Shown: positions 28,148 through 37,631 of the stretch, piece after piece
How the letters are laid out: every line of letters begins with the position of its first letter
Numbering within the stretch: the first letter of the stretch is position 1
Origin: Labilibaculum sp. K2S
GTDB lineage: Bacteria; Bacteroidota; Bacteroidia; Bacteroidales; Marinifilaceae
Direction: 5' to 3'
Assembly (NCBI RefSeq): GCF_030372765.1
Contig: NZ_JAUCMW010000018.1
Span: 46,467-110,466 of the forward strand
DNA: 64,000 nucleotides
Made by a program: the position numbers and the translations under genes
Notes under the pieces: generated by a model
The model's database searches: none
The model's input: only the letters and a program-made list of their open reading frames with translations
Told to the model about the DNA's origin: nothing

Positions 28148-31100
28148 ATGAATTTATTTAAATCAAGAAGAAAACAATTTAAAGTGTTTTTCATAACACT
28201 TCTTACAGGTTGTTTTTTTATGGCTGGAAACGTCAACGTTTGCGCCCAAACACAAACGATTTCCGTTACAGGTAATGTTAAAGATCAATCAGGCATGTCT
28301 ATTATTGGAGCCACGATTATTGAAAAAGGATCGGTAACAAATGGTACCATAACGGATATTGATGGAAACTACCAAATTAAAGTATCGAAAGATGCTGCTT
28401 TGGTTGCAAGCTTTATTGGCTATAAAAGTCAGGAACTACCTGTTGCAGGAAAGTCAGTGATTAATTTTGTGATCAGTGAGGAAACTACAAATCTTGATGA
28501 ATTAATTGTAGTTGGTTACGGTGTACAAAAGAAGAGCGATGTAACAGGTGCTGTAACCAGGGTTAGTGCTGAAGATATTGTAGCAATGCCTGTTAAAGAT
28601 GCTGTGCAAGCTATGCAGGGAAAAACTGCCGGGGTTGACATTACCTCAAACCAGAGACCAGGAGAGACTGGAAGTATTACAATTAGAGGTATCCGTTCTT
28701 TAAATGCCAGTCAGAGTCCATTGTATGTAGTAGATGGAATGGTTGTTCAAAGTGGAGGAATAGACAATATTAATCCTAACGATATTGAAAGTATTGATAT
28801 TCTAAAGGATGCCTCTGCCACAGCTGTTTATGGATCCAGAGGTGCAAATGGTGTAGTATTGGTAACTACTAAAAAAGGAAAAACAGGTGAAGTAAGTTTT
28901 AATTACTCTGGTTCGGTTACCATCGAAAAAATGTACGACGTAACTGAGATGATGGATGCTGCTGAATGGTTGGATTATGCCCGACTAGCCAAATACAATA
29001 TGGGTAGTTATGCATCTGCTACACCTTCTTATGCTGCTGATTTAGCTACCTGGGGGTCTGTTGGAGCTTCGTTCGCAAATATTGAAAAAGGATGGGTAAA
29101 CGGAGTTTGGGATCCTAATAAAGTTGGAAATTACAATTGGGGTGACCAAGGTAAAAGAACTGCTGTTTCAACGGAACACACCATTAGTGCATCAGGTGGT
29201 ACAGAAAAGTTCAAAGGATATGGCTCATTCGGATATTTACGTCAGGAAGGAACTCAACCCGATCAACTTTATCAACGATATACTGCTAAAACGAATTTTG
29301 AGGTATCTCCTACAGACTGGTTCAAGTTCGGAACAACTATGAATCTTAGCTATGGAGAACAAGACTATGGTTATAGCTTTACAAAATCAAGTACAGGTCC
29401 AGGGGATTACTATTCTGCTCTAAAATCCATGTTGCCATGGACGGTTCCTTATGATGAAAATGGCGATTATATTAGAAATCCTGCAGCAGGAGATGTTAAT
29501 ATTATTAATCCGATTAAAGAGTTGGATTATAACACCAATAACCGTCAAACTTTACGTGCAACCGGAAGTTTCTATTCTCAATTGGATTTTGGAAATATGT
29601 GGAAACCTTTAGATGGTTTAAGTTACCGAATTCAATTTGGCCCGGAATTTAAGTACTATCGTTTGGGTGTATTTAATGCTGCTGAAGGTATTAATGGAGA
29701 TGGCAACAACGCGGCTAAATATAATACCAATAATACACGAGCCTATACATTAGACAATTTATTGTATTATAATAAAACCTTTGCAAACCTTCATAAAGTT
29801 GGTTTAACCGCAATGCAATCTTTCTCAAAGTATCATTATGAAAATGGAGATATGAAAGCAACAGATGTTGCTTCAACTTCCGAATTATGGTACAACCTTG
29901 CTTCAGGAGGTGATGCATATAGTCTTGGAACAGGCTTGGCAGAGAAACAAATGGAGTCGTATATGCTTAGAGGTAATTACACTTTTAACGATAAATACAT
30001 GTTGACTGCATCTATGCGTTGGGATGGAGCATCTCAATTGGCTGAAGGCAATAAATGGGCGAGTTTCCCATCTTTGGCATTAGGCTGGCGTATTGATCAG
30101 GAAGATTTTATGAACAACGCTTCATGGATTGATGGATTAAAGGCCCGTTTTGGTTTTGGTATAACAGGTAACGCTGCAATCGATGCATATGATACTAAAG
30201 GTGCAGTAGCTTCTTTATACTACAATTGGGGTACTACCTCCTCTGATTTAGGATATGTAGCATCAGATCCTTCGGTTAAATATCCTCCAAAAATGGCGAA
30301 CACTAATCTTAGTTGGGAAAAAACTGCCCAGTATAATGTAGGTGTAGACTATGTATTTTTTAACGGCCGATTAAGTGGTAGTATTGATGCATACAAAACA
30401 AAAACTTCCGATCTATTAATGATCATGTCAATACCAAGTTTAACTGGCTATACTTCAACCTGGGCAAACATTGGTGAAACAAAAGGTTCCGGTATTGATC
30501 TACAAATCAACACAGTCAACATAAAATCAGATGATTTTAACTGGGAAACCAGTATCACTTGGTCCAAAGATCAGAGTGAAATCTCAAAATTAAATAATGG
30601 TTTAACAGAAGTACCTAATAATGCATGGTTTGTAGGCGAAGACATAGGTGTTTATTACGACTATGTATATGATGGTATCTGGAAAACTTCCGAAGCTGCT
30701 GAAGCTGCAGTATATGGACGTAAACCAGGTCAGATAAAAATTAAAGACTTAAACAACGACGGTACTATTGACGCTAATGAGGATAGACAAATTGTTGGAA
30801 AAAAACGCCCGGATTGGTCTGGAGGTATGACTAATACGTTTAAATACAAAAATTTTGATTTATCATTCTTTGTATACTCTCGTTGGGGGAATACTTTCAG
30901 AAGCGGAAAAGAAACACTGGATGGTCGCTTTACAATGCGTAAAATTGATTATTGGATAGAAGGAATAAATGAAGATGCAGAATATTATTCTCCGGGATCA
31001 AATGGAGAAGCTGCTGATACTTATGCCAGTTCTATGAATTATCAAGACGGATCTTTTGTGAAAATGCGTAACATCAGTTTAGGTTATAACTTTACTCCTA

Positions 31101-31285
31101 AACAGTTAAAAAAACTTGGAATCAGCAAACTTAAAGTGTATGCTCAATGTATGAATCCATTTACAATCTATTCTAAATGTGATTATTTAGATACTGACCT
31201 TTCGGGGTACAATAACAACACAACATCTACTGGTTCATCAACCACTCTTAAAAGTTTCGTATTTGGTTTGAATCTTGGATTCTAA
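28148..31285 (+). CDS. susC: SusC/RagA-family TonB-dependent outer-membrane transporter (second pair)
   Basis: A 1045-residue transporter with a long basic N-terminus and signal helix (to about residue 34), a carboxypeptidase-D-like regulatory domain (TISVTGNVKDQSG...TDIDGNYQIKV), a TonB-box-like LDELIVVGYG, a plug with DASATAVYGSRGANGVVLVTT, and a barrel ending VFGLNLGF. It imports oligosaccharides together with the SusD 17 bp downstream. It is only moderately similar to the first SusC in this window in the barrel, which suggests a different ligand, for instance backbone versus side-chain fragments (inference). It starts the rightward operon and is divergent from the GH105 gene. Confidence 0.96.
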   Translation: MNLFKSRRKQFKVFFITLLTGCFFMAGNVNVCAQTQTISVTGNVKDQSGMSIIGATIIEKGSVTNGTITDIDGNYQIKVSKDAALVASFIGYKSQELPVAGKSVINFVISEETTNLDELIVVGYGVQKKSDVTGAVTRVSAEDIVAMPVKDAVQAMQGKTAGVDITSNQRPGETGSITIRGIRSLNASQSPLYVVDGMVVQSGGIDNINPNDIESIDILKDASATAVYGSRGANGVVLVTTKKGKTGEVSFNYSGSVTIEKMYDVTEMMDAAEWLDYARLAKYNMGSYASATPSYAADLATWGSVGASFANIEKGWVNGVWDPNKVGNYNWGDQGKRTAVSTEHTISASGGTEKFKGYGSFGYLRQEGTQPDQLYQRYTAKTNFEVSPTDWFKFGTTMNLSYGEQDYGYSFTKSSTGPGDYYSALKSMLPWTVPYDENGDYIRNPAAGDVNIINPIKELDYNTNNRQTLRATGSFYSQLDFGNMWKPLDGLSYRIQFGPEFKYYRLGVFNAAEGINGDGNNAAKYNTNNTRAYTLDNLLYYNKTFANLHKVGLTAMQSFSKYHYENGDMKATDVASTSELWYNLASGGDAYSLGTGLAEKQMESYMLRGNYTFNDKYMLTASMRWDGASQLAEGNKWASFPSLALGWRIDQEDFMNNASWIDGLKARFGFGITGNAAIDAYDTKGAVASLYYNWGTTSSDLGYVASDPSVKYPPKMANTNLSWEKTAQYNVGVDYVFFNGRLSGSIDAYKTKTSDLLMIMSIPSLTGYTSTWANIGETKGSGIDLQINTVNIKSDDFNWETSITWSKDQSEISKLNNGLTEVPNNAWFVGEDIGVYYDYVYDGIWKTSEAAEAAVYGRKPGQIKIKDLNNDGTIDANEDRQIVGKKRPDWSGGMTNTFKYKNFDLSFFVYSRWGNTFRSGKETLDGRFTMRKIDYWIEGINEDAEYYSPGSNGEAADTYASSMNYQDGSFVKMRNISLGYNFTPKQLKKLGISKLKVYAQCMNPFTIYSKCDYLDTDLSGYNNNTTSTGSSTTLKSFVFGLNLGF

Positions 31286-31302
31286 TTTTAAAAAAGTTAA
31301 TT

Positions 31303-33369
31303 ATGAAAAAAAATAAAATATTATTACTGTTTGGGTTGATAAGTATCTTAACTTTTTCTGTATCATCCTGCAAAGATGATTTCTTGGATGAAGAACTTAC
31401 AACGACCTATAGTACTCAGACATTTGAAACACAGGAAGGACTGGATCAGCTGGTTACCGGAACCTACCAAAAGCTAAAATTTAAATTCAACTATACATGG
31501 GGGATTAAGATGTTTAACGTAGGTGTAGATGAATTTACGGATGCAAATAACGCAATTCCTGACTTCAACTGTTATAGTACCGATTTAAGCTCAGAAGAGG
31601 GAGGAAACAACAAGCCTATGTGGCAAAATATGTATGCCGGTATTGAATCAGCAAACACAATTATTAAAAATATGCCTCTTTATTACGATAAAAAAAATGC
31701 AAACTATAACACTCGATTGGGTGAAGGTTATTTTTTACGTGGCTATTTTTATTTAACGCTGGTAACTCAGTATGGAGGTGTGCCGTTAAAATTACAACCC
31801 TCAACAGCTGTTGAAACTTATTTTACACGAGCTACAGAAGAAGAGTGTTTTGCACAAATCACTGCTGATTTTAAGTCTGCATATGATTTATTACCTGCAA
31901 GCCCAGAAGCAACCGGTCGTATCACACAATCCGCAGCAGCTCATTTTCTGGCAAAATCAAAATTAACACGAGCAAGCGAATTATATAGTTCATGGAACTC
32001 AAGCTACATAAGCGATGATCTAGATGATGTTATTAAATACGGAACAGAAGTTTATAATGCTCATCCTTTATGCACAAACTATGTGCAATTATGGGATTAT
32101 CAAGCGGCTAACGGTGCCAACGAGAGTGTTTCTGAAGTCGTTTTGGCGGCTCAATTCTCTGACGATCAATCTACCTGGGGTAGATATGGAAATCAGATGC
32201 ATCTTTATTATCCATCTGTTTATCAAGACATTTCAGGCACAAAAAGAGATATTTCAGGAGATAGAGAATTCTGTTATGCCCGAGCAACTAATTATACCAT
32301 GGATGTGTTTGACCGTGTTAACGACTCACGCTTCTGGAAATCATTTATTACTACTTACGGATGCAACTCTACAGCAAATGCTCCTGTTTGGACTTCAGAT
32401 AATGCCACTTTAGGACCTGTTGGAACTGTGAATGGAACAAAACGATTTGAAGGCGGAGATCTGGCCATTAAATACATTGTTAATAATGCTGGTGATACGA
32501 GATATAATCCTGTAACCAATGATGTAACCGGTGTTTTAAAAGATGGTGTTATGCAAAACACTCACACCTTTGTACGTTATTTCGATGGAGAAAATCAGGA
32601 ATGGGTTGGACAACACGGTAATGAAGGATATTATGGCGTTCAGAAACGTTCTGTAGCCTTATCTAAATTTCGAGATGGTTACAGAGTCGCAATTGCATCT
32701 CAATTTGGAACCCGAGATGTCATTCTTGCCCGTTCTGCAGATGATGTTTTAATGGTTGCCGAAGCCTATATACGAAAAGGCGAATCGGAATATGCTAATG
32801 CCATTACCTGGATTAATAAATTAAGAGACCGGGCTGCATTTTTAGCTGGAGAAGACCGTTCTGTTCACGTTGATGGAGGACAAGCCTATAAGAACAATAG
32901 CTATTGTAACGGTAAAGGCGGAGGATATTCTTCTGATGGTGCTATTTATTACGATAAAAACACTTATTATGAATCAAATGGAGATTTGACAGAAACAACT
33001 GCTGCTACAATCAATGAAATGCATATCACTTCAGTAAGCGACATCTACAATTCTTCAGTAGATGCACCAATTTATACAAAGCTTGAATGTTCAAGCAACG
33101 CAGAAAAAATGATGTGTTTCTTATTGAATGAGAGAACTCGTGAACTTTGCGGAGAAACAGTACGTTGGGAAGATTTAGCCCGTACCAAAAGGCTTGAAGC
33201 CCGCTTTAAGGCATTTAATGATGGTTGGGTTAGAGGTAACTCTACGTTTAGTGCAAACAAACATTATTACCGACCAATTCCTCAATCTTTTCTTGATGCC
33301 ATTACCAATGAAAATGGACAAGCATTAAGTTCAGAAGAAAAACAAGCTATGCAAAATCCAGGATACTAA
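31303..33369 (+). CDS. susD: SusD/RagB-family glycan-binding lipoprotein (second pair)
   Basis: A 688-residue SusD homologue with lipobox SSC (Cys23) and a following KDDFLDEELTTTYSTQTFETQEGLDQLVTGTY start. A GEGYFLRGYFYLTLVTQYGGVPL motif is typical of the family, and the RWEDLARTKRLEARF and HYYRPIPQSFLDAI segments mark the C-terminal part. It is a surface lid for the SusC encoded 17 bp upstream. A strong terminator follows, so susCD of this unit can be made as a two-gene message apart from the enzyme genes. Confidence 0.95.
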   Translation: MKKNKILLLFGLISILTFSVSSCKDDFLDEELTTTYSTQTFETQEGLDQLVTGTYQKLKFKFNYTWGIKMFNVGVDEFTDANNAIPDFNCYSTDLSSEEGGNNKPMWQNMYAGIESANTIIKNMPLYYDKKNANYNTRLGEGYFLRGYFYLTLVTQYGGVPLKLQPSTAVETYFTRATEEECFAQITADFKSAYDLLPASPEATGRITQSAAAHFLAKSKLTRASELYSSWNSSYISDDLDDVIKYGTEVYNAHPLCTNYVQLWDYQAANGANESVSEVVLAAQFSDDQSTWGRYGNQMHLYYPSVYQDISGTKRDISGDREFCYARATNYTMDVFDRVNDSRFWKSFITTYGCNSTANAPVWTSDNATLGPVGTVNGTKRFEGGDLAIKYIVNNAGDTRYNPVTNDVTGVLKDGVMQNTHTFVRYFDGENQEWVGQHGNEGYYGVQKRSVALSKFRDGYRVAIASQFGTRDVILARSADDVLMVAEAYIRKGESEYANAITWINKLRDRAAFLAGEDRSVHVDGGQAYKNNSYCNGKGGGYSSDGAIYYDKNTYYESNGDLTETTAATINEMHITSVSDIYNSSVDAPIYTKLECSSNAEKMMCFLLNERTRELCGETVRWEDLARTKRLEARFKAFNDGWVRGNSTFSANKHYYRPIPQSFLDAITNENGQALSSEEKQAMQNPGY

Positions 33370-33386
33370 TAGATCCTAAACTATAA

Positions 33387-33433
33387 AATCACTAAACTGG
33401 TTCAAATCTGTTCCGGTTTAGTGATTTTTTTTT
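33387..33433 (+). terminator. rho-independent terminator after the second susD
   Basis: AATCACTAAACTGG (33387-33400) pairs with CCGGTTTAGTGATT (33413-33426) with one G-T wobble and is followed by a run of Ts to 33,433. It starts 17 bases after the susD stop. The remaining gap to 33,632 should hold the promoter for the next gene; no clear motif is seen. Confidence 0.9.
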
Positions 33434-33632
33434 ATTCTGATTATCCCAACAAAAATAAACTACCAGGCTCTTCCGAATAGTAATGTCCACTATATTAGGT
33501 ACTGTATTGATGAATACATCTCCAAATATGGATGATTTGACATGAATACGGAAAAATATACATCTGTTACAATTTATTCATATCTACTTTTGATGTAAAT
33601 AATAAAAGATAACAGCTTATAAAATATTCGCA

Positions 33633-36600
33633 ATGAAACTCTCATTTAGTAGTACACAACATCAGATTTTTTTAGCACGATTTTTAATTGTCATTTTTAT
33701 AATTTCGTTGAATTCTCTTTCCTATGCTCAGGAGACGAAATCTAACTCTGGAAAAAACAGTAAATCCGACGTTACAAATAAAACGGAATTTAATGATGCA
33801 AACACCCCTCTTCATCTTTTACAACCTGATTACGCAATAAACTATCAGGCTCCTGACAAAGATCAAATTGAAAATCAACTTAAAACAATTGTAAATTATC
33901 TGGAGCAGGTTACTCCGGCTGGTATAATTGATTCAAAAAGTCAAAAAGTTATTACTAAGTATGAAAACATCGACAGATACAGTCAGTTGAAAAAAGGAGA
34001 TTTTAGATTAACCTCATACGAATGGGGAGTTACTTATGCTGCTATGTTGCGCTTGACCCAGGTGACTGATAATGACAAGTATTTGCATTATGTATGTGAC
34101 CGATTTGCATTTTTAGCAGAAACAGCTCCTTATTTCAAAAAACAATTGGATGAAGTTGGAACAATTGATCCTTTGATGACAAAGGTTTTACAACCCAAAG
34201 CCTTAGATGATGCCGGTGCCATCTGTGCCGCAATGATCAAAACATCAATTTTTGATCAGCCATCAGCTGCTGTCGATACCTTAATCGGCAACTACATCGA
34301 TTACATCATGTACCACCAATATCGATTAAAAGATGGAACATTTGCACGCAAACGCCCGCTGTACAATACCGTTTGGTTAGATGATCTATTCATGAGTATT
34401 CCCGCTTTACTGCAAATGGGAAAATACAAGCATGAGGATAAATACACTCAGGAAGCCGTTAAACAAATCAAACTGTTTAAAGACAAACTATTTGTTGAAA
34501 ACAAAGGCCTTTTTCGTCACGGATGGGCTGAAGGTTTAGAACCTGAACCAACATTTTTCTGGGCAAGGGCCAATGGCTGGGCTTTGCTAACTCTTTGCGA
34601 AGCTTTAGATGTTTTGCCTAAAGATAATGAAGATAGAAAATGGATCATGGATCTTTATCAACAACAAATTGGTTCATTGGTTCAATATCAATCCGGACAA
34701 GGTTTATGGCACCAACTAATAAATAAAAACGATTCTTATCTGGAAACTTCAGCAAGTGCAATATATGTATTTGCAATTGCTCACGGTATCAATCAGGGAT
34801 GGTTAGATGCAAGAGTTTACGGTCCTGTAGTTACTTTAGGATGGAATGCTCTTTCTCAAAAAATAAATTCGAAAGGACAAGTTGAAGGTACTTGTGTAGG
34901 AACAGGAATGGGATTTGATCCGGCATTCTATTATCATCGTCCAACCAGTGCTTTTGCAGCTCATGGATATGGCCCCATGTTGCTGGCCGGTGCTGAAATG
35001 ATTGAATTAAGCAATCACTGGTTTCCTAAAATGAACGATAGTGCAATTCATTTTTACGGACAAACACTACCCTATTCGGAACCTATTTTTGAAGTTGGTG
35101 ATCCAAGACATCCGCCATATAAAAAAGCAGGTAGCAGTCGCAAAGGGAAAAAACCTGTTGTGTTTGTAATTGGTGATTCAACAGTAAAAAATGGTCGCGA
35201 CAAAGGTGATTTAGGTCAATGGGGCTGGGCCAGCTTTTTCGATCGCTTTTTTGATACAAATAAAATTACAGTAGAAAACCACGCTTTAGGTGGTCGCAGC
35301 AGCAGAACATTCCTAACCGAAGGATTGTGGCAAAATGTATTGGAAGGCTTACAGGAAGGAGATTACCTGTTTATTCAGTTCGGTCACAATGATGGTGGTC
35401 CCTTTGATACCGGACGCGCCCGGGCTTCTATCAAAGGAGCTGGCGAAGAATCAAAAACTTATACCATGGAAGCTACCGGCGGACCGGAAACTGTATATAC
35501 TTTTGGTCATTACATACGTCATTATATTGAACAAGCCAAAGCTCATGGCGTAAAAGTAATTGCCTTAGCCCATACTCCGCGCAACAACTGGGAAGATGGT
35601 AAAATGGTGCGTGTAACGGATACCTACGCTAAATGGACAAAACAAGCAGCAGAAGATGAAGGTGTTTATTATATCGATGCCAACGATCTTTGTGCAAAAG
35701 AATACGAAAAAATAGGTCAGGAGGCCACTAAACCCTACTATAAAGATAATGTACACACTTCATACATTGGAGCAATAACGAACGGAAATACAATTGCCAA
35801 GGCCACATATAACCTGGAAAATTGCGATTTAAAAAAGTATATGAAAAAGGAAGCCATCGACAACCCGACTAAAGTGGCTCCAAAACCTTTGTACCGCGAT
35901 CCTAAATTTGACGGAACTGCAGATCCGGTTGTAATATGGAACAAAAAAGAACAAAAATGGTTCATGTTCTATACCAACCGAAGAGCCAATCTGGAAAATA
36001 CAAATGGAGTTGACTGGGTACACGGAACACCTATTGGCATTGCGGAATCAGAAGATGGAGGACTAAACTGGAAATACCGCGCCGATGCAAACATTAATTA
36101 TGGCGGTGACAGCACGACTTACTGGGCTCCTGATGTAATAGAACAAGATGGAACTTATCACATGTACCTGACTGTTGTACCGGGAATTTTCAGCGATTGG
36201 AATCATCCCCGTCACATCATTCATTTGACCAGTAGTAACCTGATTGACTGGAAATTTGAATCTCAGCTAAATTTGGCTTCCGATAAAGTAATCGATGCTG
36301 AAGTTGTAAAAGCTCCCAATGGAAAATGGAGAATGTATTACAACAATGAGAAAAATAATAAATCCATTTACTATGCCGAAAGCAACGACCTGTACAATTG
36401 GGAAGACAAAGGATTGGCTGTAGGAAATAAACGCGGCGAAGGCCCTGTTGTCTTCTTCTGGAAAAACCAATATTTCATGATTATTGATTCTTGGGATGGA
36501 TTATCTGTTTTCAGTTCCAGAAACATGGAAAACTGGCATCTTCAAAAGGAAAACATATTGGATAAACCCGGATGTTATAAAGATGATCAGGTAAAAGGTG

Positions 36601-36797
36601 GTCATGCTGATGTCGTAATCAATAACGACAGAGCATATATTTTTTATTTTACTCATCCTGGAAGACTTCAAGGCGTAAATGATGACAATTATGAAACCAG
36701 AAGATCATCCATACAGCTTGGAGAATTAAAATTTGTAAATAATCAAATATCCTGTAATCGTAATTTACCTGTAGATATTAAATTAGTAAGTCCTTAA
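33633..36797 (+). CDS. three-domain pectin enzyme: GH105 + CE12 acetylesterase + GH43-like
   Basis: The protein has 1054 residues with a signal peptide (to about 33). About residues 60-460 form a GH105-type (alpha/alpha)6 barrel (YEWGVTYAAMLRL, NTVWLDDLFMSIPALLQMGK, FFWARANGWALLTLCEAL, YLETSASAIYVFAIAHGI). About 505-740 form a CE12 SGNH esterase with GDST (Ser516), GGRSSRTF, FGHND (from 583) and DNVHTSY. About 745-1054 form a five-bladed-propeller GH43-like domain starting RDPKFDGTADPVVIWN, with WAPDVIEQDG and DAEVVKAPNGKWRMYY. One polypeptide thus joins unsaturated-uronate removal, deacetylation and a further glycosidase. All three domains seem complete. It opens the rightward enzyme operon. 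Confidence 0.85.
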   Translation: MKLSFSSTQHQIFLARFLIVIFIISLNSLSYAQETKSNSGKNSKSDVTNKTEFNDANTPLHLLQPDYAINYQAPDKDQIENQLKTIVNYLEQVTPAGIIDSKSQKVITKYENIDRYSQLKKGDFRLTSYEWGVTYAAMLRLTQVTDNDKYLHYVCDRFAFLAETAPYFKKQLDEVGTIDPLMTKVLQPKALDDAGAICAAMIKTSIFDQPSAAVDTLIGNYIDYIMYHQYRLKDGTFARKRPLYNTVWLDDLFMSIPALLQMGKYKHEDKYTQEAVKQIKLFKDKLFVENKGLFRHGWAEGLEPEPTFFWARANGWALLTLCEALDVLPKDNEDRKWIMDLYQQQIGSLVQYQSGQGLWHQLINKNDSYLETSASAIYVFAIAHGINQGWLDARVYGPVVTLGWNALSQKINSKGQVEGTCVGTGMGFDPAFYYHRPTSAFAAHGYGPMLLAGAEMIELSNHWFPKMNDSAIHFYGQTLPYSEPIFEVGDPRHPPYKKAGSSRKGKKPVVFVIGDSTVKNGRDKGDLGQWGWASFFDRFFDTNKITVENHALGGRSSRTFLTEGLWQNVLEGLQEGDYLFIQFGHNDGGPFDTGRARASIKGAGEESKTYTMEATGGPETVYTFGHYIRHYIEQAKAHGVKVIALAHTPRNNWEDGKMVRVTDTYAKWTKQAAEDEGVYYIDANDLCAKEYEKIGQEATKPYYKDNVHTSYIGAITNGNTIAKATYNLENCDLKKYMKKEAIDNPTKVAPKPLYRDPKFDGTADPVVIWNKKEQKWFMFYTNRRANLENTNGVDWVHGTPIGIAESEDGGLNWKYRADANINYGGDSTTYWAPDVIEQDGTYHMYLTVVPGIFSDWNHPRHIIHLTSSNLIDWKFESQLNLASDKVIDAEVVKAPNGKWRMYYNNEKNNKSIYYAESNDLYNWEDKGLAVGNKRGEGPVVFFWKNQYFMIIDSWDGLSVFSSRNMENWHLQKENILDKPGCYKDDQVKGGHADVVINNDRAYIFYFTHPGRLQGVNDDNYETRRSSIQLGELKFVNNQISCNRNLPVDIKLVSP

Positions 36798-36881
36798 GTA
36801 GCAAATACATTCAGATCAATCAAATAATTTACCAAGCTTTTATTGAGCACATTAAAATCAAGATCTAAAATCAATAAAACC

Positions 36882-37631
36882 ATGAAAATTAAAACAATTT
36901 CAATACTCGCTATAAGCACCGTCCTTTTCATTTGTTGTACACAACAACCAAAAGACGTTCGTATATTTATATCAGGCGATTCTACAGCTCAAAGCTACGA
37001 CACAACAAAAACAGTAATGAGAGGATGGGCACAGATGTTACCCGATTTTTTCGATGAACATGTAACTGTTGTTAACAAGGCAAAAGCAGGCCGAAGTACC
37101 AAAAGCTATTTGGCAGAAGAACGATGGAAAGAAGTAGTTGATTCTCTTCAACCAAATGATTATGTGATCATACAATTTGGTCACAACGATGCCTCTTCAA
37201 AACCGGAAAGACATGCCTCCTACCCTGATTACAAAAGAAATCTGATTACTATGGTGAAGGAAGCACAGGCAAAACAAGCCCGGCCAATTTTAGCCACATC
37301 AATTGTAATGAGAACGTTTAAAGACAATGGTTTACTTGATGATCGGTTAAAAGGATATCCGGCCATTACCCGTCAATTGGCCGATTCCTTAAACATTCCT
37401 TTGATCGATACCTGGCTAAAATCAAGGGATTTGATTATCATGATGGGTGATGAACCATCAAAAAAATTGTACATGTGGATAGAAGCTGGTGTTGATTCTA
37501 TTCGACCAGATGGTTCTCAGGATGATACACATCTGCAGGCTCCAGGAGCTGCAGCAATTGCAAAAATAGTAGCAGCAGAAATCAAAAAACAAAACCTTAA
37601 AGACATAGCAAACCATGTTCTTATCCCTTAA
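36882..37631 (+). CDS. rhamnogalacturonan acetylesterase, CE12-type lipoprotein
   Basis: The start at 36,882 is chosen because a lipoprotein signal follows immediately (KIKTISILAISTVLFICC); the frame is open back to a TTG at 36,843 but that stretch has no signal character. The 249-residue product is a compact SGNH domain: FISGDSTAQSYD (Ser34), GRSTKSYL, FGHNDASS and DDTHLQAPGA (Asp/His). It should remove acetyl groups from RG-I galacturonate. It overlaps the following GH106 gene by 17 bp, indicating translational coupling, so the two likely act together. Confidence 0.9.
   Translation: MKIKTISILAISTVLFICCTQQPKDVRIFISGDSTAQSYDTTKTVMRGWAQMLPDFFDEHVTVVNKAKAGRSTKSYLAEERWKEVVDSLQPNDYVIIQFGHNDASSKPERHASYPDYKRNLITMVKEAQAKQARPILATSIVMRTFKDNGLLDDRLKGYPAITRQLADSLNIPLIDTWLKSRDLIIMMGDEPSKKLYMWIEAGVDSIRPDGSQDDTHLQAPGAAAIAKIVAAEIKKQNLKDIANHVLIP

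Noticed and set aside
36843..36881. TTG-initiated extension of the CE12 gene
   Set aside because: A lipoprotein signal starts at the ATG at 36,882; the 13 extra residues would disrupt it.
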